Shown here: positions 45,071 to 54,746 of the stretch, in pieces
How positions within the stretch are numbered: position 1 is the stretch's first letter
Layout: each line of letters begins with the position of its first letter
From: Datura wrightii
Taxonomy: Eukaryota; Streptophyta; Magnoliopsida; Solanales; Solanaceae
Assembly (NCBI GenBank): GCA_035772735.1
Contig: JASDFA010000010.1
Coordinates: forward strand, 137,395,001 to 137,459,000
DNA: 64,000 nt
Reading direction: 5' to 3'
Made by a program: the position numbers and the translations under genes
Notes under the pieces: generated by a model
Database searches by the model: none
Seen by the model: only the letters and a program-made list of their open reading frames with translations
What the model was told of the DNA's origin: nothing

Positions 45071-45512
45071 TGTTAAACCCGGGATCTCAAAGATTAGACC
45101 CGAGAGTTGAAATAGGGAAAAAGTTAGAAATTTTGTTGCAGCCTCAGGACGAGTCGTCTCACGACTCATGAGGATTGCCCGCTAGTGTTTAGGTGACTTT
45201 TGGGGGAAGGAAGTATAGTTGGGCAATTAGATTGGCAGTGTACCCGACGGAAGCTGACCACGACTTGTTGGAGGAAGTAACGAGTCGTGGTGAGAGTCGT
45301 GGCAAGAGGTGAGTGAAAAATTAAGAGGTAAGGCAGTGTACTCAATGACTGATGACCACGAGTCGTTCTCACCCCTGACGAGTCGTGAAGTGAACCTTTA
45401 CGATCCCAGGGGGATAGACAACGTAGTGTACTTGGCGAGCAGGGTGATGAGTCATTTCCCTGGACAATGAGTTGTCAGGTCGTTCGTTAGGACCACTTGG
45501 CAGTAATTTCCC
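45071..45512 (+). repeat. Tek-H first LTR, truncated
   Basis: Starts TGTTAAACCCGGGA and follows the other two Tek-H LTRs (46037, 61220) for about 440 bp up to 'ggcagtaatttcc'. It is then joined directly to the 3' end of pol, so the rest of the LTR and most of an internal region have been deleted. Confidence 0.8.
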
Positions 45513-45812
45513 TAGTCCGTGCATCTTGTGTTTCATGTGTCGCTTCTGAAGAAATGTTTGGGAGACCCAGCCCTAGTAGTCTCGCTCGACAGCGTTGGTG
45601 TAAAGGATAGCCTTAGTTATGAGGAAGTTCTAGTTCACATATTGGATCATCAGGTTCGGAGAGTGAGGAATGAGAAATTGGCTTTAGTAAAGGTGTTATG
45701 GAGAAAACAACATGTTGAGGGAGCTACGTTGGAAGCCGAAGCGGATATGTTGGCTAAATACCCACACTTATTCTCTATCAGCTCAATGTCAGCTTTAGGT
45801 ATCAGTTTTTGA
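45513..45812 (+). pseudogene. Tek-H first unit: chromodomain fragment
   Basis: Open frame giving LVFHVSLLKKCLGDPALVVS, LSYEEVLVHILDHQVRRVRN and KVLWRKQHVEGATLEAEADM. Only the C-terminal tail of integrase survives, fused to an LTR by the deletion at about 45512. It is very close to the tail of the full unit (60714-60911). Confidence 0.85.
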
Positions 45813-46036
45813 CATAAAACTCTATTTATTTTCATGTTCAGTTCATGCACTCAAGTTTCTTTTATGTATATGCGTGTGTAGGTGATTTGCAAATTCAATT
45901 CAATAGAATATGTTGAATCGGAGGTAGTCATTCCGTCAGTTCTTGGATAAATGATTGAATATGATCATTGAATGTTTCTATTTTTTGCTTGTTTCTAAAA
46001 TTCGAGGACGAATGTTCTTGGGGGGGAGAGAGATAT
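45813..46036 (+). other. Tek-H first unit: 3' noncoding region and polypurine tract
   Basis: Noncoding tail with 'attcgaggacgaatgttcttggggggg' and GAGAGAGATAT immediately before the LTR start at 46037. Confidence 0.75.
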
Positions 46037-46986
46037 TGTTATACCCCGGGAGCTCAAAGATCAGTCCCGAGAGTTGAAATAGGGAAAAAGTGGGAATTTT
46101 TGTTGGAGCCTCAGGACGAGTCGTCTCACGACTCATGAGGACAGCCCACCAGTCGTCCGGTGACATGTGGGGGAAGGAAGTACAGTTGGGAAATTGGATT
46201 GGCAGTGTTCCCAACGGAAGCTAACCAAAACTCGTTGGAGGAAGTAATTAGTCGTTGTTAGAGTCGTGGGAAGAGGTGAGTGAAAATGAAGAAGTAAGGC
46301 AGTATACTCAACGACTGGTGACCACGAGTCATTTTCATCTCTAAGGAGTCATGAATTGAACTGTTATGAGCCCAGGAGGATAGACAAGGTAGTGTACTTG
46401 ACGAGCATGGTGACGAGTCGTTTTCCTAGACCACGAGTCATTAGGTCGTCCGTTAGGACCACCTGACAGTAATTTCCTTCGAATCTAGTAAGGGCCTTTT
46501 CACAACTCCTAATTTACTAAAGCCTATACTACTTCATTTAAGGCTCGTTTTAGTGGGTTTTAGGAGGGGAAAACCTATTCTAAGTTATTTCCTTCCATGC
46601 ATGCAAACTTGAGAGGCTGAGGAGGTGATCTAGAGCAAGTTTTCAAGGTTTTCATTCAAAGCCTTCTTGGGCAATAAGAGAAGTGGTAGAATCAATCCCT
46701 TCCATGTATGTAGGGTAATGAATGGGTGTTTTCCTTCCACACCCATGCCAAATTTCTATATAAGTATCATGATTTCCTATGATCAAGTTATGGGGTTTTT
46801 AACCAAAGCATGAATCTTCAATTTATTCACATGGGTATGAATTGATTACAATTTTATTATCGAATTGTGAAGCATGGGCTAATTTTATAATGATTTCAAT
46901 TTAATTTATGTTTCTAATCTTATGAATTTGAAGCCCATTTATGATATGATCATGACAAGTGAGATTTTTGAAGTAAATGTGATAAG
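46037..46986 (+). repeat. Tek-H middle LTR, part 1
   Basis: Starts TGTTATACCCCGGGAG after a polypurine tract and, beyond the Ath-I insertion, continues at 54747-56136, where it is followed by a primer site. It therefore serves as 3' LTR of one unit and 5' LTR of the next. Without Ath-I and one target copy it is 2340 bp, against 2338 bp for the LTR at 61220. Confidence 0.88.
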
Positions 46987-48583
46987 TGACGTGCCCGATT
47001 CACGCGTCCGCAAGTGTACGGGTCGTGCAAGTAATATAGTGGCTCTTTTTAAGAACCGGATTGTCGAACCCACAGGGACTGGACCCATTCCTCTAACTAT
47101 CCATTTCTATTGTGATCTTAAATACCTCAAGTGTTGGTTATAGACATTTTCGATTGAGATTAATTAAGTCTAAGTTTGGGTCAACGAAATATTCTGAAAT
47201 CACTCTAGGAGCAACATAGAGTTAAAACCAATTAATCATGCGATCCTACGATTTGCAATGGGTTAAGCATAGAACTATCAATTGTTATTTCACATAATTA
47301 GAATTACATGTTTATGGTCTTTCGAGCCTCTAAACACGGCAATCTAGCCTCACTGCATCATTGTGAGCGAGGAGTTTAATTTTCTAGTCGCGGGCAATCA
47401 ATTATGTTGTGGTTTACGGGGAAACGATTAGGGACTTTCGTACGTCTAACCATTTAACTCAACTTAGCCTCATAACTACTTCTTCGAGTGGTGATGTGAC
47501 ATCCTAAGTTGGTCTTTCATAACCCCTGTGTGTCAACCAAGCAAGGTGTGAGGTATATTTCTATCCTAACACAATATCTCTCCCTAGAGACAAACATGCT
47601 CCTTACATTCTCATGTCCTGACCTAGGTAATGCTTTCTCAAGCTATTACTCAAGCTAACAAATATGCTTTCATGGTGATCAATCATAAAAACAACCAACA
47701 ATCCAGAATGCAAGACGAAAACAACAATCAATAACTTAATTCCAAAACAAATTCATAAAAGCAAAATCATAATTCATGGCTTCAACCCTAGAGGAAGGGT
47801 TCTTGCCATTCATGTTCGTAAAACTACAATTAACTAATACTAAATTAACATACTTACATGAATTTGGTAGATGAGAAGGGAATTTGATAAACCCTAGATG
47901 AGTTCTCCCACTTCTCCCTTCACTCCTAGGTGGTTTTTCAGAATAAAATCGTGACCTCCCTGATTTTAGGAGCTAGGGGTCCTATTTATAGTAAATGGAA
48001 AATGTGCATAATTTAGCCTGAGAGGGAACGACTCCGCGTCACGGAGTGCATCACGGAGCACTGCCTCCGTGACACGGAGACAACGCGAAAGCTCTCTGGA
48101 AATTGCCTCAGGAAACCAAGTTGCCGAGGGTTGCCGCGCTGGCCAACGTGGCACGCTGCCCATGCAGCGCGTTGGCAAGCTGCTGTCGCGCAGGCTGCCT
48201 AGCGTGACACGGTGCTGCCGCGCTGGTTCTCTGCCTCCTGCTGCCTGCTGCTGCCTTTCCTCGTGCGCTTGGCAAGGGCGTGGCACGGTGCTGGGCGCGG
48301 CACACGCACAGCGTGGCACGCTGCCTGGCGCGGCCAGCCTTGCCAACGCATGCCCCTTGTCGACTTTTCGCCACTTGCTTCCACTTCATTCCTTCCTTTC
48401 ACCAACTTGCGAATTAGTTCCTCAACTGCATTATTAACCTACAAAACAAGGACTAATCATGTTGGTTAGCACATATATTCACATTTGTATAAAATCACAT
48501 GAGATTATGTAAAATAACTTAGATAAACAAGACTATATTAAGGTATAAAGCGTATCACGGGCATGCTATTTTGCCCGTGATCA
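46987..48583 (-). repeat. Ath-I 3' LTR
   Basis: Plus strand starts TGACGTGCCCGATTC and ends TTGCCCGTGATCA. The element strand has a TATA box at 47982-47991 with a GC-rich, palindrome-rich U3 upstream (48020-48350). The LTR has no credible gene: long overlapping frames on both strands in 47966-48469 are a by-product of high GC. Confidence 0.93.
47982..48092 (-). promoter_or_regulatory. Ath-I 3' LTR promoter: TATA box and GTGACACGGAG cassette
   Basis: CTATAAATAG on the minus strand (47991-47982) is a strong plant TATA box. Upstream at 48026-48092 lie repeated CCGTGACACGG-type palindromes (CTCCGTGACACGGAG at 48065-48079 is a perfect inverted repeat). The same core is present in solo LTR J. Confidence 0.72.
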
Positions 48584-48600
48584 CAACCCCACACTTAAAG
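48584..48600 (-). other. Ath-I polypurine tract
   Basis: Element strand TTTAAGTGTGGGGTTG directly before the 3' LTR, preceded by 'gttcgaggacgaacaaggc'. It corresponds to CTTAAGTTGAGGGTGT in Ath-C. Confidence 0.85.
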
Positions 48601-50488
48601 CCTTGTTCGTCCTCGAACAACATTTTACAAATCATACATATGGAGACTCCCACATAACTAATTTGGCAAGATAATTCAAGCTACGGCTATAATGCTTCCA
48701 TAAGATAACAAGCTAAAGGTAGAGCATACACAATTTAATCACCGAGATGAAATACAACAATGCTAAGACTTCTTAACCTCAAGACTCGACTCTCGATCTT
48801 AGCAAACTCATGCAAATCAACTGAGTAAGAAATCCCACATGAGTTATATCCTTCCTTCAACATGTGCCCTCACGGAAGGAGAGTTACCCAATCACACGAA
48901 AAAATCATTTTTACATCACAACATGTGTGGGTAAATAAATAGAATTACACTCACTCTCACAAAGAATTCACATGCATCATGTAATGACCCATAAGCTTGC
49001 CCTTAGTGTTTTATTCCACTAATTTAAGTATGTGTGAATGTAAGATCAAGTAGGACTTAATGGGTTGTAATGTAGGCTAAGGGACAGGTAGGTACTATTA
49101 TGGCCAGTAATAGTGACTATCTTTCCTAAACGCTTTTAATACATTACGCCCTCCTTACGAACGTCCCCTCCCTTACTTTACCTTTTTCTCCTTTCATCTT
49201 TCTTGTTCCTCTTATGTTCCCCCCTTTCTTTAGGCACTTTTAACTTATTAGTAAGGAGTTCTATAAATAATTTTTCATTAATTTGTTTTCTTGCTCCTTA
49301 CAAATAATCAACCATTTTCACACAAGTGCACCTTTGTCCTTTTCTCACTTCTACAACTTGGTACTTTTCCTTTCTTTTCATTCTTCTCACTCCTTTACTC
49401 CTTCGGATGTTTTCACTCAAGCGATTAGGAATTTTGGATCAAGTTCAAGGCTAATGAAAGAAAAAGGATTAAGCTTATGTTGCAGCTATCAAAGAATAGG
49501 CTCAAGGCTCAACAGGGCTAACCAGGATTAATTTCTCAAGGTAGGTAAAACGAGGGATAACAATTGGTTCATTCAAAGAAATGCCTAAATCATCTCCTAC
49601 AATTCACATCCTTCATTTCGTTTAATAAACACACCAGGCAAGTTCTAGACAATCCATAATAGCACAGAATACTCAAAAACCTTACACTCATGGCACATGC
49701 TCAAATCAAGACATATTCAGAGACTCTTGCTCAGCTAATCACAAGAGTTCAGATTAAGCTTCAATCATATTGAGTCAAATTCAAGAGCCTAAGCGTCTCA
49801 CACAAAGTTATACACCTGCATGCTTCACACCTAACATACTTGCATCTTACAATCACGTATAGCACATAACAAGAACATCAAGCACCACTTAGTTATGGTT
49901 TCAAAAACCAATCACCTACCGACTAATTTTCCTCAAGACGGTCGTCATCCATCCATCATCGGAAACAGTCCCTAACTATGACTAAAAACACTATATACAG
50001 ACAAAGGAAAAGAAAAAAAAATAAAATTTTTATTCTTCGGTTCAAAGACCCCCCATCGGAAAAGAACTGAAAAGAAAAACCAACGGGTGATGAAGTCATG
50101 CTTACTTCACAAAAATTTTCAAATTTTTCAAGCATTACATTCACCAAAAATCGTTAAGCACAACAAAAATTTTTAAAATTTCCCTTGAAATTTCCCTCAC
50201 CCCACACTTAAATCCTGCTATGTCCTCACAGCATCAAATTAAAATTTACAAAGGGTGAGAAATACTCCCTGAGGCCTTTAGGCTTAGCTAACAACATGCC
50301 TCTCTTCAACTTGCACAAGTGGGTGTTCAACCCCACACTTTTTCTCTTCCATGCTTGTTAGCTTCCTCTTCCACGGGTACTCAGACTTCCCCTCCATCTG
50401 TGCTTAACTTTCCACCAGAAACAACACAAGATGAAAAATAAATAAAATCAACACAAATGCCAGAAATTAAAATGGTACCTGTGGTACC
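48601..50488 (-). other. Ath-I 3' noncoding region
   Basis: About 1.9 kb with no credible gene and no trace of RT or integrase. It contains extra copies of the polypurine core ACCCCACACTT (plus strand) at 50199-50212 (14 bases identical to the tract, plus 'gaggac' context) and 50328-50340, and the conserved block at 49061-49083 shared with Ath-C. Confidence 0.7.
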
Positions 50489-50537
50489 CTTGGGTTGCCT
50501 CCCAAGTAGCGCCTTATTTTACGTCGTGGCCCGACGT
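50489..50537 (-). other. Two-hairpin module after the Ath-I gag-protease stop codon
   Basis: Element strand: hairpin 1 ACGTCGGGCCACGACGT (50537-50521), six perfect pairs, 12 bases after the stop; hairpin 2 CTTGGGAGGCAACCCAAG (50506-50489), six pairs; 14 bases between, including AGGCGCT. The same arrangement follows the pol stop of Ath-C at 18512-18560. Confidence 0.72.
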
Positions 50538-50549
50538 GGACTATCCTTT

Positions 50550-53033
50550 TCAGGACATCCTCATACCTGGGTTCTCTTTCGAGAACCATCTCTTTTTCTT
50601 TTTCTGTTTAGAGGAAACAGCCTCCACTCTGCTCCTCTCTTTCTCCAACTTCTTTTCAGTTTGAAGTCCTTTATCAGACTCGGGCTGAACATTTGTTATA
50701 GCCTTCGGCCCTACACCTGTGGAATCCCCCACCCCACACTTATCCTCTGCCAACACACTAACCTGACAAAGGTTTCTATAGTGTGCAGATGGGTTCATTT
50801 CTTGGTACACGCGGAAGATTTCTTCTTCATCCTCAACCCTCATTTTCAGGGTCCCTGCTTTCAAATCAATCACCGCTCCTCCAGTGGCCAAAAATGGCCG
50901 TCCCAAGATCAGGGGTACCTGGTCATCAACCTGAAAATCTAAGACAATAAAATCAGCAGGTATAATGAACTTACCTACTTTGATGAGAAGGTCCTCTATT
51001 ATTCCATCAGGTGTCACTCGCGACTTGTCAGCCAGCTGCAGCATCAACCTTGTTGGCCTTGGTTGTCCCAACCCCAAGGTGTTGAATAAGGATAGGGGCA
51101 TTAGATTAACTGCCGCCCCCAAGTCACATAAAGCTCGTAGCACCTCAGCTTTACCAATTTGTATGGGGAGGGTAACACTCCCTGGGTCTTTGAGTTTCTT
51201 TGGCATTTTGCTCAATACCCTGTAACTGCACTCCTCAGTCAGTGCTACCGTTTGGACATCCACCAATCTCACTTTGTTCGCCATCACGTCCTTCAAGTAT
51301 TTAGCATACTTGGGCATTCCCTGCAAAACATCAAGAAGAGGCAAATTTATGTGAAGTTCTCTGAAACTCTCAAAGAACTTTTTGAAGCATTCCTCCTCCT
51401 TGCTCTTTCTGAATTTCTGAGGGAATGGTGGTGGTGGTCTTTGTGCTGGCTGTAATGGAGGTCGTGAATTTTGTTGCCCAGCACTCTGATTATCTCCCAT
51501 GTTGATGGATGGTCCTGGTCTAACCAACTCCGGCTGCACCTCTTTGCTCAGCTCTTTTGGCACTGCATCAGCTAATTGCCTACCGCTTCTCAGACTGATG
51601 GCATTGATCTGCTGGGGGTTAGGATCTGTGTCGCTTGGTAATCCCTCTTGCGATCTCATGTTTTGAGCAGCTGCTATCTGACCCACTTGTTTTTCAAGAT
51701 TTCGGGTGGCTACTTGCTGATTCATTAAGTCTGTTGCCATCCTCGCCTGATTTTCCACTAACTGAGTCTGGGTCTCCATAATTTTCTGCAATGTTTCCTC
51801 AATGTTGCTACTCAATTGCCCATCATTCTGCCTATTCTGCTGATACTGCTGCTGTTGAGGTTGCATAAAATTCTGCTTTTGGTTTCCACCCCAAGAAAAA
51901 TTCGGGTGGCCCTGCCAATTTCTGTTGTAACTGGTTTCAAAATTCTGATTGTTGCGCTGCACATTACTAACAAAATTGATTGACTCCGGATTGGCTCCAC
52001 AAGATTCTGCATGGTGCCCATTATTACCACAAATTTCACACCAACTCGGAGATTGCTGAACTGCATTAACCTGGCCCTGGCATTGGTTCATACTCAGTTT
52101 ATTGAACTGAGTCATCATTTGATGCTGGAACGAAGCTAACTGTGCTGCCAAGGCATTCAAACCATCTACTTCCATCAACCCTGGTCTCTTTCCTACCCCT
52201 CTCGATGACTCGCTGTGCCACTCTGGATTTCCTTGTGCAATTCTGTTCAACAAAGTGTACAACTCATCATATGTCTTATCCAAGGCTTGCCCACCCGATG
52301 CAGAGTCTAGCAATATTTTTGTGTGTGGGTCTAGACTTTCTACAAAGGTATGAGCCAGCACTTCATTTGATTGCTGGTGATGGGGGCAATCTCTCAACAA
52401 TGACTTGAATCTTTCCCAAGCCATATATAGGTTCTCATCAGGCCTCTGCTTAAAACTGAGTATTTCACTTCTCAACCTTGCAGTTTTGCCTGATGGGAAG
52501 AATCTGATAAGGAATTTCTTAGCCAAGTCATTCCATGAAGTTATGGAGTTCGGTGGCTCAGCCTTCAGCCACTTCTTCGCCTCTCCCAATAGTGAAAATG
52601 GGAAGAGGGTCATTCGGACATAATCTGTGGACACGCCGGTGGGGCCAAACGTGTGACTAATCTCTAAAAAGCTCTGTAGGTGCTGCTGCGGGTCCTCATG
52701 TGCCATCCCAGTGAATTGACCACTAGAATGTAACAGCTGCACCATGTTCCGCTTAAGCTCAAAGTGCCCTCCAGGCTCCGGTTTAAGAATGCTTGAGGTC
52801 ACATTTGTCGCTAGTGGGATAGCCACTTCGCGAACTGGTCTTGCTTCCATTTCTTCGGATGACAATTGTGCTTGTCCTGCGGGTGGTTGTTGTTGTACCT
52901 TTACTTGAAGTCTCTTCAGCTTATGCTCTAGAGCTATTCTCCTTTGCAAATGGAATTGACGCTCAGGTTCAAGCAACGGTTCCACAAACTCTCTATTTCT
53001 AGCCAGCTCGGCAGGACAACCTGTCACCTGCAA
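50550..53033 (-). CDS. Ath-I Gag-protease polyprotein
   Basis: Unbroken frame of 827 codons, the only long intact gene here. It would form virus-like particles in the cytoplasm and mature them. Residues about 95-245 are the gag core (VRMTLFPFSLLGEAKKWLKA, LIRFFPSGKTARLRSEILSF, AWERFKSLLRDCP). Residues 332-345 are a perfect zinc knuckle, CEICGNNGHHAESC. A Gln/Asn-rich stretch and a coiled coil (about 410-460) follow. Residues 635-720 are the aspartic protease: LCDLGAAVNLMPL (Asp637; Athila uses DLGA, not DTG) and LILGRPFLATG. The tail is basic (KQKKKKRWF) and ends where RT should begin. The frame opens at TTG, four codons after an in-frame TAG; the first ATG is residue 62 (52850), so a 766-residue product is also possible. 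Confidence 0.9.
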   Translation of the reverse strand: MQVTGCPAELARNREFVEPLLEPERQFHLQRRIALEHKLKRLQVKVQQQPPAGQAQLSSEEMEARPVREVAIPLATNVTSSILKPEPGGHFELKRNMVQLLHSSGQFTGMAHEDPQQHLQSFLEISHTFGPTGVSTDYVRMTLFPFSLLGEAKKWLKAEPPNSITSWNDLAKKFLIRFFPSGKTARLRSEILSFKQRPDENLYMAWERFKSLLRDCPHHQQSNEVLAHTFVESLDPHTKILLDSASGGQALDKTYDELYTLLNRIAQGNPEWHSESSRGVGKRPGLMEVDGLNALAAQLASFQHQMMTQFNKLSMNQCQGQVNAVQQSPSWCEICGNNGHHAESCGANPESINFVSNVQRNNQNFETSYNRNWQGHPNFSWGGNQKQNFMQPQQQQYQQNRQNDGQLSSNIEETLQKIMETQTQLVENQARMATDLMNQQVATRNLEKQVGQIAAAQNMRSQEGLPSDTDPNPQQINAISLRSGRQLADAVPKELSKEVQPELVRPGPSINMGDNQSAGQQNSRPPLQPAQRPPPPFPQKFRKSKEEECFKKFFESFRELHINLPLLDVLQGMPKYAKYLKDVMANKVRLVDVQTVALTEECSYRVLSKMPKKLKDPGSVTLPIQIGKAEVLRALCDLGAAVNLMPLSLFNTLGLGQPRPTRLMLQLADKSRVTPDGIIEDLLIKVGKFIIPADFIVLDFQVDDQVPLILGRPFLATGGAVIDLKAGTLKMRVEDEEEIFRVYQEMNPSAHYRNLCQVSVLAEDKCGVGDSTGVGPKAITNVQPESDKGLQTEKKLEKERSRVEAVSSKQKKKKRWFSKENPGMRMS

Positions 53034-53120
53034 ACAAACAGACTAAGACCAAGTTTTTCAACACTTAAGAGAAATTTAAAAATCACACACAAATAGATAA
53101 ATTATCAAAACTTCGCCGAG

Positions 53121-53138
53121 TCCCCGGCAACGGCACCA
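53121..53138 (-). other. Ath-I primer binding site
   Basis: TGGTGCCGTTGCCGGGGA on the minus strand, six bases from the 5' LTR. It differs from the complement of the plant tRNA-Asp 3' end (TGGCGCCGTTGCCGGGGA) at one base. Confidence 0.9.
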
Positions 53139-53144
53139 AAAACT

Positions 53145-54741
53145 TGACGTGCCCGATTCGCGCGTCCGCAAGTGTACGAGTCGTGCAAGTAATATAGTGG
53201 CTCTTTTTAAGAACCGGATTGTCGAACCCACAGGGACTGGACCCATTCCTCTAACTATCCATTTCTATTGTGATCTTAAATACCTCAAGTGTTGGTTATA
53301 GACATTTTCGATTGAGATTAATTAAGTCTAAGTTTGGGTCAATGAAATATTCTGAAACCACTCTAGGAGCAACATAGAGTTAAAACCAATTAATCATGCG
53401 ATCTTACGATTTGCAATGGGTTAAGCATAGAACTATCAATTGTTATTTCACATAATTAGAATTGCATGTTTATGGTCTTTCGAGCCTCTAAACACGGCAA
53501 TCTAGCCTCACTGCATCATTGTGAGCGAGGAGTTTAATTTTCTAGTCGCGGGCAATCAATTATGTTGTGGTTTACGGGGAAATGATTAGGGACTTTCGTA
53601 CGTCTAACCATTTAACTCAACTTAGCCTCACAACTACTTCTTCGAGTGGTGATGTGACATCCCAAGTTGGTCTTTCATAACCCCCGTGTGTCAACCAAGC
53701 AAGGTGTGAGGTATATTTCTATCCTAACACAATATCTCTCCCTAGAGACAAACATGCTCCTTACATTCTCATGTCCTGACCTAGGTAATGCTTTCTCAAG
53801 CTATTACTCAAGCTAACAAATATGCTTTCATGGTGATCAATCATAAAAACAACCAACAATCCAGAATGCAAGACGAAAACAACAATCAATAACTTAATTT
53901 CAAAACAAATTCATAAAAGCACAATCATAATTCATGGCTTCAACCCTAGAGGAAGGGTTCTTGCCATTCATGTTCGTAAAACTACAATTAACTAATACTA
54001 AAATAACATACTTACATGAATTTGGTAGATGAGAAGGGAATTTGATAAACCCTAGATGAGTTCTCCCACTTCTCCCTTCACTCCTAGGTGGTTTTTCAGA
54101 ATAAAATCGTGACCTCCCTGATTTTAGGAGCTAGGGGTCCTATTTATAGTAAATGGAAAACGTGCATAATATAGCCTGAGAGGGAACGGCTCCGTGTCAC
54201 GGAGTGCATCGCGGAGCACTGCCTCCGTGACACGGAGACAACGCGAAAGCTCTCTGGAAATTGCCTCAGGAAACCAAGTTGCCGAGGGTTGCCGCGCTGG
54301 CCAACGTGGCACGCTGCCCATGTAGCGCGTTGGCAAGCTGCTGTCGCGCAGGCTGCCTAGCATGACACGGTGCTGCCGCGCTGGTTCTCTGCCTCCTGCT
54401 TCCTGCTGCTGCCTTTCCTCGTGCGCTTGGCAAGGGCGTGGCACGGCGCTGGGTGCGGCACACGCACAGCGTGGCACGTTTCCTGGCGCGGCCAGCCTTG
54501 CCAACGCATGCCCCTTGTCGACTTTTTGCCACTTGCTTCCACTTCATTCCTTCCTTTCACCAACTTGCGAATTAGTTCCTCAACTGCATTATTAACCTAC
54601 AAAACAAGGACTAATCATGTTGGTTAGCACATATATTCACATTTGTATAAAATCACATGAGATTATGTAAAATAACTTAGATAAACAAGACTATATTAAG
54701 GTATAAAGCGTATCACAGGCATGCTATTTTGCCCATGATCA
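53145..54741 (-). repeat. Ath-I 5' LTR
   Basis: Same length and ends as 46987-48583. TATA box CTATAAATAG on the minus strand at 54149-54140; the GC-rich cassette core is at 54221-54250. Overlapping frames on both strands at 54124-54627 are not genes. Being the 5' LTR, this copy would drive the element RNA. Confidence 0.93.
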
Positions 54742-54746
54742 ATAAG

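Larger units (their letters stand above)
46987..54741 (-). mobile_element. Ath-I: young non-autonomous Athila-like element with gag-protease only
   Basis: A 7755-bp complete insertion: LTRs 46987-48583 and 53145-54741 (1597 bp each), TG..CA ends, and a perfect 5-bp target duplication ATAAG (46982-46986 and 54742-54746). The empty site is visible in the sister LTR of Tek-H near 62155 ('atgataaggattagatatt'). Inside, on the minus strand, are the primer site, one Gag-protease reading frame, a two-hairpin module, about 1.9 kb of noncoding DNA and the polypurine tract. RT, RNase H and integrase are absent. The LTRs differ at about 28 positions counted by eye, mostly transitions. Confidence 0.93.

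Noticed and set aside
47966..48469. Several overlapping frames of 68-126 codons on both strands, repeated at 54124-54627
   Set aside because: They lie in the GC-rich U3 of the two Ath-I LTRs, overlap each other on both strands, have Ala/Arg-rich compositions typical of chance frames in GC-rich DNA, and differ at non-synonymous sites between the two LTRs.
50457..50942. 161-codon plus-strand frame and others at 50965-52623
   Set aside because: Antisense to the Gag-protease frame of Ath-I, with no recognisable motif.
53121..53138. tRNA gene suggested by tRNA-like sequence
   Set aside because: Only 18 bases complementary to a tRNA 3' end, in the primer-site position next to an LTR; no cloverleaf around it.
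46982..54746. Ath-I as a degenerate full-length element that lost pol by random decay
   Set aside because: LTRs are young and gag-protease is intact, and the stop codon is followed within 12 bases by the same 3' module that follows pol in Ath-C, so pol is cleanly absent rather than decayed. A single clean deletion in a parent element remains possible.
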